Of a DNA stretch of 18,429 bases, positions 16,147-18,429 are shown one piece after another. Source of the DNA: DATAEK01 sp036258055. Its GTDB lineage: Bacteria > Acidobacteriota > Vicinamibacteria > Vicinamibacterales > 2-12-FULL-66-21. The notes beneath the pieces were generated by a model. That model ran no database searches. It worked only from the letters and a program-made list of their open reading frames with translations, and was not told the DNA's origin. The stretch spans positions 1 to 18,429 of the forward strand of contig DATAEK010000346.1 of NCBI GenBank assembly GCA_036258055.1, given 5' to 3'. How positions within the stretch are numbered: the stretch's first letter is position 1; each line of letters starts with the position of its first letter. Both the position numbers and the translations under genes were made by a program.

Positions 16147-18027
16147 ATGGGTCTCAGCCTTGCTGTCCGACCGGTGTCGCAGCGAGTGCCGCGCGGTCTG
16201 CCGGGGTTTCTCCTCGTGGTGATGTTGTCGGTCACGAGCGCTGCGGCGGAGCAGCCGGTGCAGTACCGTCTGTCGTTTCCGGCTCCCGAACATCACTACG
16301 CGCAGGTCGAGGTCACGTTCACCGGCGCGCCGACGATGCTCGAGGCGCGCATGAGCCGCTCCTCGCCGGGCCGCTACGCCATCCATGAGTTCTCCAAGAA
16401 CGTGTTCGACCTCCATGCCTTCGACGGCAAGGGCAAGGAACTCACGCCGGTTCGACCGAACCCGTATCAGTGGAACGTCTCCGGTCACGACGGCACCGTC
16501 CGGATCGTCTACAAAGTCTTCGGCGACCGCGTGGACGGGACCTACCTGGGGATCGACACCTCGCATGCGCACATGAACATGCCGGCGACGCTGATGTGGG
16601 CGCGCGGGTTCGACATGCGACCGGTCACGATCACGTTTCAACCACCCGCGGGCTACTCGTGGAAGGCCGCGACGCAGCTTTACCCGACGAACGATCCCTG
16701 GACGTTCACGGCGCCGAACCTCCAGTACTTGATGGATAGTCCCACCGAGCTGAGCGACTACTCGCTGCGATCCTTCAAGGTGCACAACCCCGACGGCAAG
16801 GAGTACACGATGCGCGCGACGGTGCATCATGACGGCACCGACGCCGACGTCAACGAGTACGCGGCGGGCGCCGAGAAGATCGTCAACGAAGCGATGGCGA
16901 TCTTCGGCGAATTTCCCGACTACGAAACCGGCACCTATACGTTCCTCGGCGACTACGTGCCGTGGGGCGGCGGCGACGGCATGGAGCATCGAAACAGCAC
17001 GGTCGTCGCCGCGCCGGTGTCGATCCGCGGGAACGCACGCCGCATGCTCGGCACGGTGTCCCACGAGTTCTTCCACTGCTGGAACGTCGAACGGATCCGG
17101 CCGAAATCGCTCGAACCGTTCAACTTCGAAGAAGCGAACATGTCAGGGGAGCTGTGGCTGGCCGAAGGCTTCACGCAGTACTACGGTCCGCTGATCATCG
17201 CGCGCGCCGGTCTTTCCTCGCCGGATCAGACACTGAAGAGCATGGCGAGCTCGGCGCTCAGCGTGGCGAGCAGTCCGGCCCACCGCTTCGGGTCCGTGGT
17301 GGACATGAGCGGCATGGCGCCGTTCAGCGATGCCGCGGTCTTCAACGATCCGACGAACTTCTCGTACACGTTCATCAACTACTACCCCTACGGCGCCGCC
17401 ATCGCGCTCGCCCTGGATCTGAATCTCCGCGAGCGATCCGGTGGCAGGATCTCGCTCGACGACTTCATGCGCGCGATGTGGAAAGCCTACGGCAAACCCG
17501 GCGGTCCGCAACCCGGGCTGGTGGGCAACCCGTACACGGTGAAGGATCTTCGCGATCGATTGGCCGAGGTGTCCGGCGATCGCGCGTTCGCCGACGAGTT
17601 CTTCGACAAGTACGTCGAAGGCCGTGAGGTGCCGGACTACGCGAGGCTGCTCGCGCCCGCGGGATTGACGGTGCGCCGGCGCGGCGCGGGGGTTGGCTGG
17701 CTCGGCGCGGCTATCGATGCGTCGGGCAAGGTCACGGCACTCGTGCCATGGGGATCGCCCGCGTTTACCGCCGGGCTCGAGAAAGACGACGTGATCACGT
17801 CGGTGGATGGCGCGCCCTTTTCAGGTGACGTGCTGAAAACGCGAAAGCCCGGCGATCGCGTGACCCTCGAGATCAAGCGCAAGTCCGGTCGGCCCGCCAC
17901 GCTGACCGCGACATTCGGCGAGGATCCGTCGTTCGAAGCTGTACTCGTCGAAGCCGAAGGCGGCACGCTGACGCCCGAGCAGAGAGCGTTCCGACAGGCG
18001 TGGCTGGGGAGCAAGAAACGCGAATAG
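16147..18027 (+). CDS. Secreted M61 family (glycyl aminopeptidase-like) metallopeptidase with PDZ domain
   Basis: This 626-residue exported peptidase has a signal peptide of about 34 residues (PGFLLVVMLSVTSAAA). The M61 N-terminal beta domain comes next, then the thermolysin-like catalytic domain with the zinc motif HEFFH (306-310), followed by CWNVERIRP, and the third zinc ligand Glu340 in GELWLAEGFTQYYG. A C-terminal PDZ domain spans about 516-591 (VGWLGAAID, then ALVPWGSPAFTAGLEKDDVI). Characterised M61 enzymes remove N-terminal glycine or alanine; many environmental homologues have no tested substrate. The likely location is periplasmic or outside the cell. It is transcribed alone, with a 92-base gap to the divergent amidohydrolase gene in which I see no clear promoter. 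Confidence 0.93.
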   Translation: MGLSLAVRPVSQRVPRGLPGFLLVVMLSVTSAAAEQPVQYRLSFPAPEHHYAQVEVTFTGAPTMLEARMSRSSPGRYAIHEFSKNVFDLHAFDGKGKELTPVRPNPYQWNVSGHDGTVRIVYKVFGDRVDGTYLGIDTSHAHMNMPATLMWARGFDMRPVTITFQPPAGYSWKAATQLYPTNDPWTFTAPNLQYLMDSPTELSDYSLRSFKVHNPDGKEYTMRATVHHDGTDADVNEYAAGAEKIVNEAMAIFGEFPDYETGTYTFLGDYVPWGGGDGMEHRNSTVVAAPVSIRGNARRMLGTVSHEFFHCWNVERIRPKSLEPFNFEEANMSGELWLAEGFTQYYGPLIIARAGLSSPDQTLKSMASSALSVASSPAHRFGSVVDMSGMAPFSDAAVFNDPTNFSYTFINYYPYGAAIALALDLNLRERSGGRISLDDFMRAMWKAYGKPGGPQPGLVGNPYTVKDLRDRLAEVSGDRAFADEFFDKYVEGREVPDYARLLAPAGLTVRRRGAGVGWLGAAIDASGKVTALVPWGSPAFTAGLEKDDVITSVDGAPFSGDVLKTRKPGDRVTLEIKRKSGRPATLTATFGEDPSFEAVLVEAEGGTLTPEQRAFRQAWLGSKKRE

Positions 18028-18115
18028 TTCAAGGTGCATGGTGCAGCGTTCAACGTGCCGGCGCAACGTGCGAGGTGCAGGGTGCAGGGTGCAGGTGCAA
18101 GGTGCGGCTGAGAGC
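18028..18115. repeat. Degenerate GGTGCAG/GGTGCAA word array
   Basis: Imperfect 6-8-base words (AAGGTGCA, GGTGCAG, CAACGTGC) follow the peptidase stop and end in two GAGAGCT copies. The core resembles the GGTGCCAA unit at the left end of the window. The reading frames across it are low-complexity and not credible genes. Confidence 0.8.
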
Positions 18116-18160
18116 TGAGAGCGCCAGTCCGTAACCTAAAAGCTGTCTCATAAATCTGAC

Positions 18161-18180
18161 GCTCGTACCAAGGTGCGAGC
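18161..18180. terminator. Long inverted repeat downstream of the M61 gene (possible bidirectional 3' hairpin)
   Basis: GCTCGTACC and GGTGCGAGC pair over 9 bases (one T-G pair) around AA. It lies between the converging peptidase gene and the partial gene at the window end. There is no T-run on either side, so it is only a candidate for termination or 3' protection. Confidence 0.35.
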
Positions 18181-18194
18181 GAGCATGGCGAGCG

Positions 18195-18263
18195 AGCCAC
18201 GCGAACGGCCCGCCTTCGCGCCGAAGGCGCTACGGCGGGTCCGCCGGAGCTTTAGCGAAGGCG
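18195..18263. repeat. GC-rich palindromic segment, possibly a dispersed element
   Basis: Nested inverted repeats are visible: CGCCTTCG-CGC-CGAAGGCG inside CCCGCC...GGCGGG, followed by a second GGCGGGTCCGCC and a CGAAGGCGG. The style resembles the palindromic elements at 4816 and 7616, but the sequence is different. I cannot confirm further copies in this window. Confidence 0.5.
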
Positions 18264-18281
18264 GAAGCGTGTGGGGGAGTC

Positions 18282-18300
18282 CGAGGGGAAAAGCCCCTCG
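18282..18300. terminator. Hairpin after the partial gene at the right edge
   Basis: CGAGGGG-AAAAG-CCCCTCG is a perfect 7-bp stem, 6 bases past the stop of the minus-strand partial gene. On that strand it is followed by GACTCCCCC, with no T-run. A role in 3' end formation is plausible from position only. Confidence 0.4.
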
Positions 18301-18306
18301 ATGAGA

Positions 18307-18429
18307 CTAGTGCATCTGCTTCGTCATGAACATGTCCGTCATGCGACCCATCGGCGCCGGCGGGCGCAGGCGGAGGAAGACGTGGAACGAGACGGGGTTG
18401 GTGCCGTAGATCGGATCGAGGACGTCGGG
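18307..18429 (-). CDS. C-terminal fragment of an unrecognised protein, cut by the window edge
   Basis: An open minus-strand frame runs from the window edge to TAG at 18307-18309 and encodes 40 residues, ending FMTKQMH. The fragment contains YGTNPVSFHVFLRLRPP followed by a Met-rich tail (MGRMTDMFMTKQMH). Codon choice is GC-rich like the neighbours (GAC, GTC, CTC, ATC and TTC dominate), which supports real coding. The alternating SFHVFLRLR could be a last beta strand, but this is too short to assign a family. The rest lies beyond the window. Confidence 0.6.
   Translation of the reverse strand, partial: PDVLDPIYGTNPVSFHVFLRLRPPAPMGRMTDMFMTKQMH

Noticed and set aside
18307..18429. Calling the right-edge fragment a TonB-dependent receptor C-terminus
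   Set aside because: One beta-strand-like segment in 40 residues is too little, and the Met-rich end does not resemble the usual aromatic outer-membrane signal.

Overview
The window is GC-rich chromosomal DNA. It carries one long minus-strand respiratory cluster (about 13.8 kb down to 0.26 kb) and three unrelated metabolic or proteolytic genes to its right. An alternative complex III (Act) locus next to a caa3-type oxidase, a TTG/GTG/ATG start mix, short degenerate 'word' repeats between genes and an M61-PDZ peptidase together suggest an Acidobacteriota relative, perhaps Vicinamibacteria-like. That placement is an inference from gene content and style; no rRNA or tRNA marker is present.

Layout. 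1-261: a perfect 13-copy 8-bp tandem repeat and a gene-free tail. 262-4786 (minus, read right to left): sco, then coxB (subunit II fused to cytochrome c), coxA (I), coxC (III) and coxD (IV), that is, a copper chaperone plus a complete type A2 caa3 oxygen reductase. 4787-5244: a repeat island inside the cluster. 5245-5811: an uncharacterised single-helix membrane protein. 5798-13608 (minus): actF, actE, actD, actC, actB and actA, a complete alternative complex III. 13609-13966: promoter and operator region of the act operon, plus a repeat array. 13967-14905 (plus): agmatinase-family ureohydrolase. 14906-15061: second repeat array. 15062-16054 (minus): ACMSD-type metal-dependent amidohydrolase/decarboxylase. 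16147-18027 (plus): secreted M61 peptidase with a PDZ domain. 18307 to the window edge: C-terminal 40 codons of an unrecognised minus-strand gene.

How the genes work together. ActB, ActC and ActF should oxidise menaquinol and pass electrons through the ActB iron-sulfur clusters to the pentaheme ActA and the monoheme ActE. These would feed the cytochrome c domain and CuA site of CoxB and then the heme-copper centre of CoxA, where oxygen is reduced. Sco supplies copper for CuA. In other bacteria ACIII and this kind of oxidase form a supercomplex, and the single cluster here fits that. Genes inside each block are spaced 2-46 nt apart or overlap; the only large gap is the repeat island between the unknown protein and sco.

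The least ordinary part of the window is its repeats. At least five families of 7-8-base words (GGTGCCAA, CGCCGAA, GGTCCGC, CAATCCT-like, GGTGCAG-like) and a hairpin-rich palindromic element fill nearly every intergenic gap. They also intrude into gene ends: the only regular start of actE lies upstream of a palindromic element, a well-placed SD-GTG runs in frame through a repeat array into the agmatinase gene, and the last codons of the amidohydrolase are repeat sequence. Two 71-bp direct repeats frame the agmatinase gene. A TGTGA-N6-TCACA palindrome lies between the -35 and -10 of the likely act promoter.
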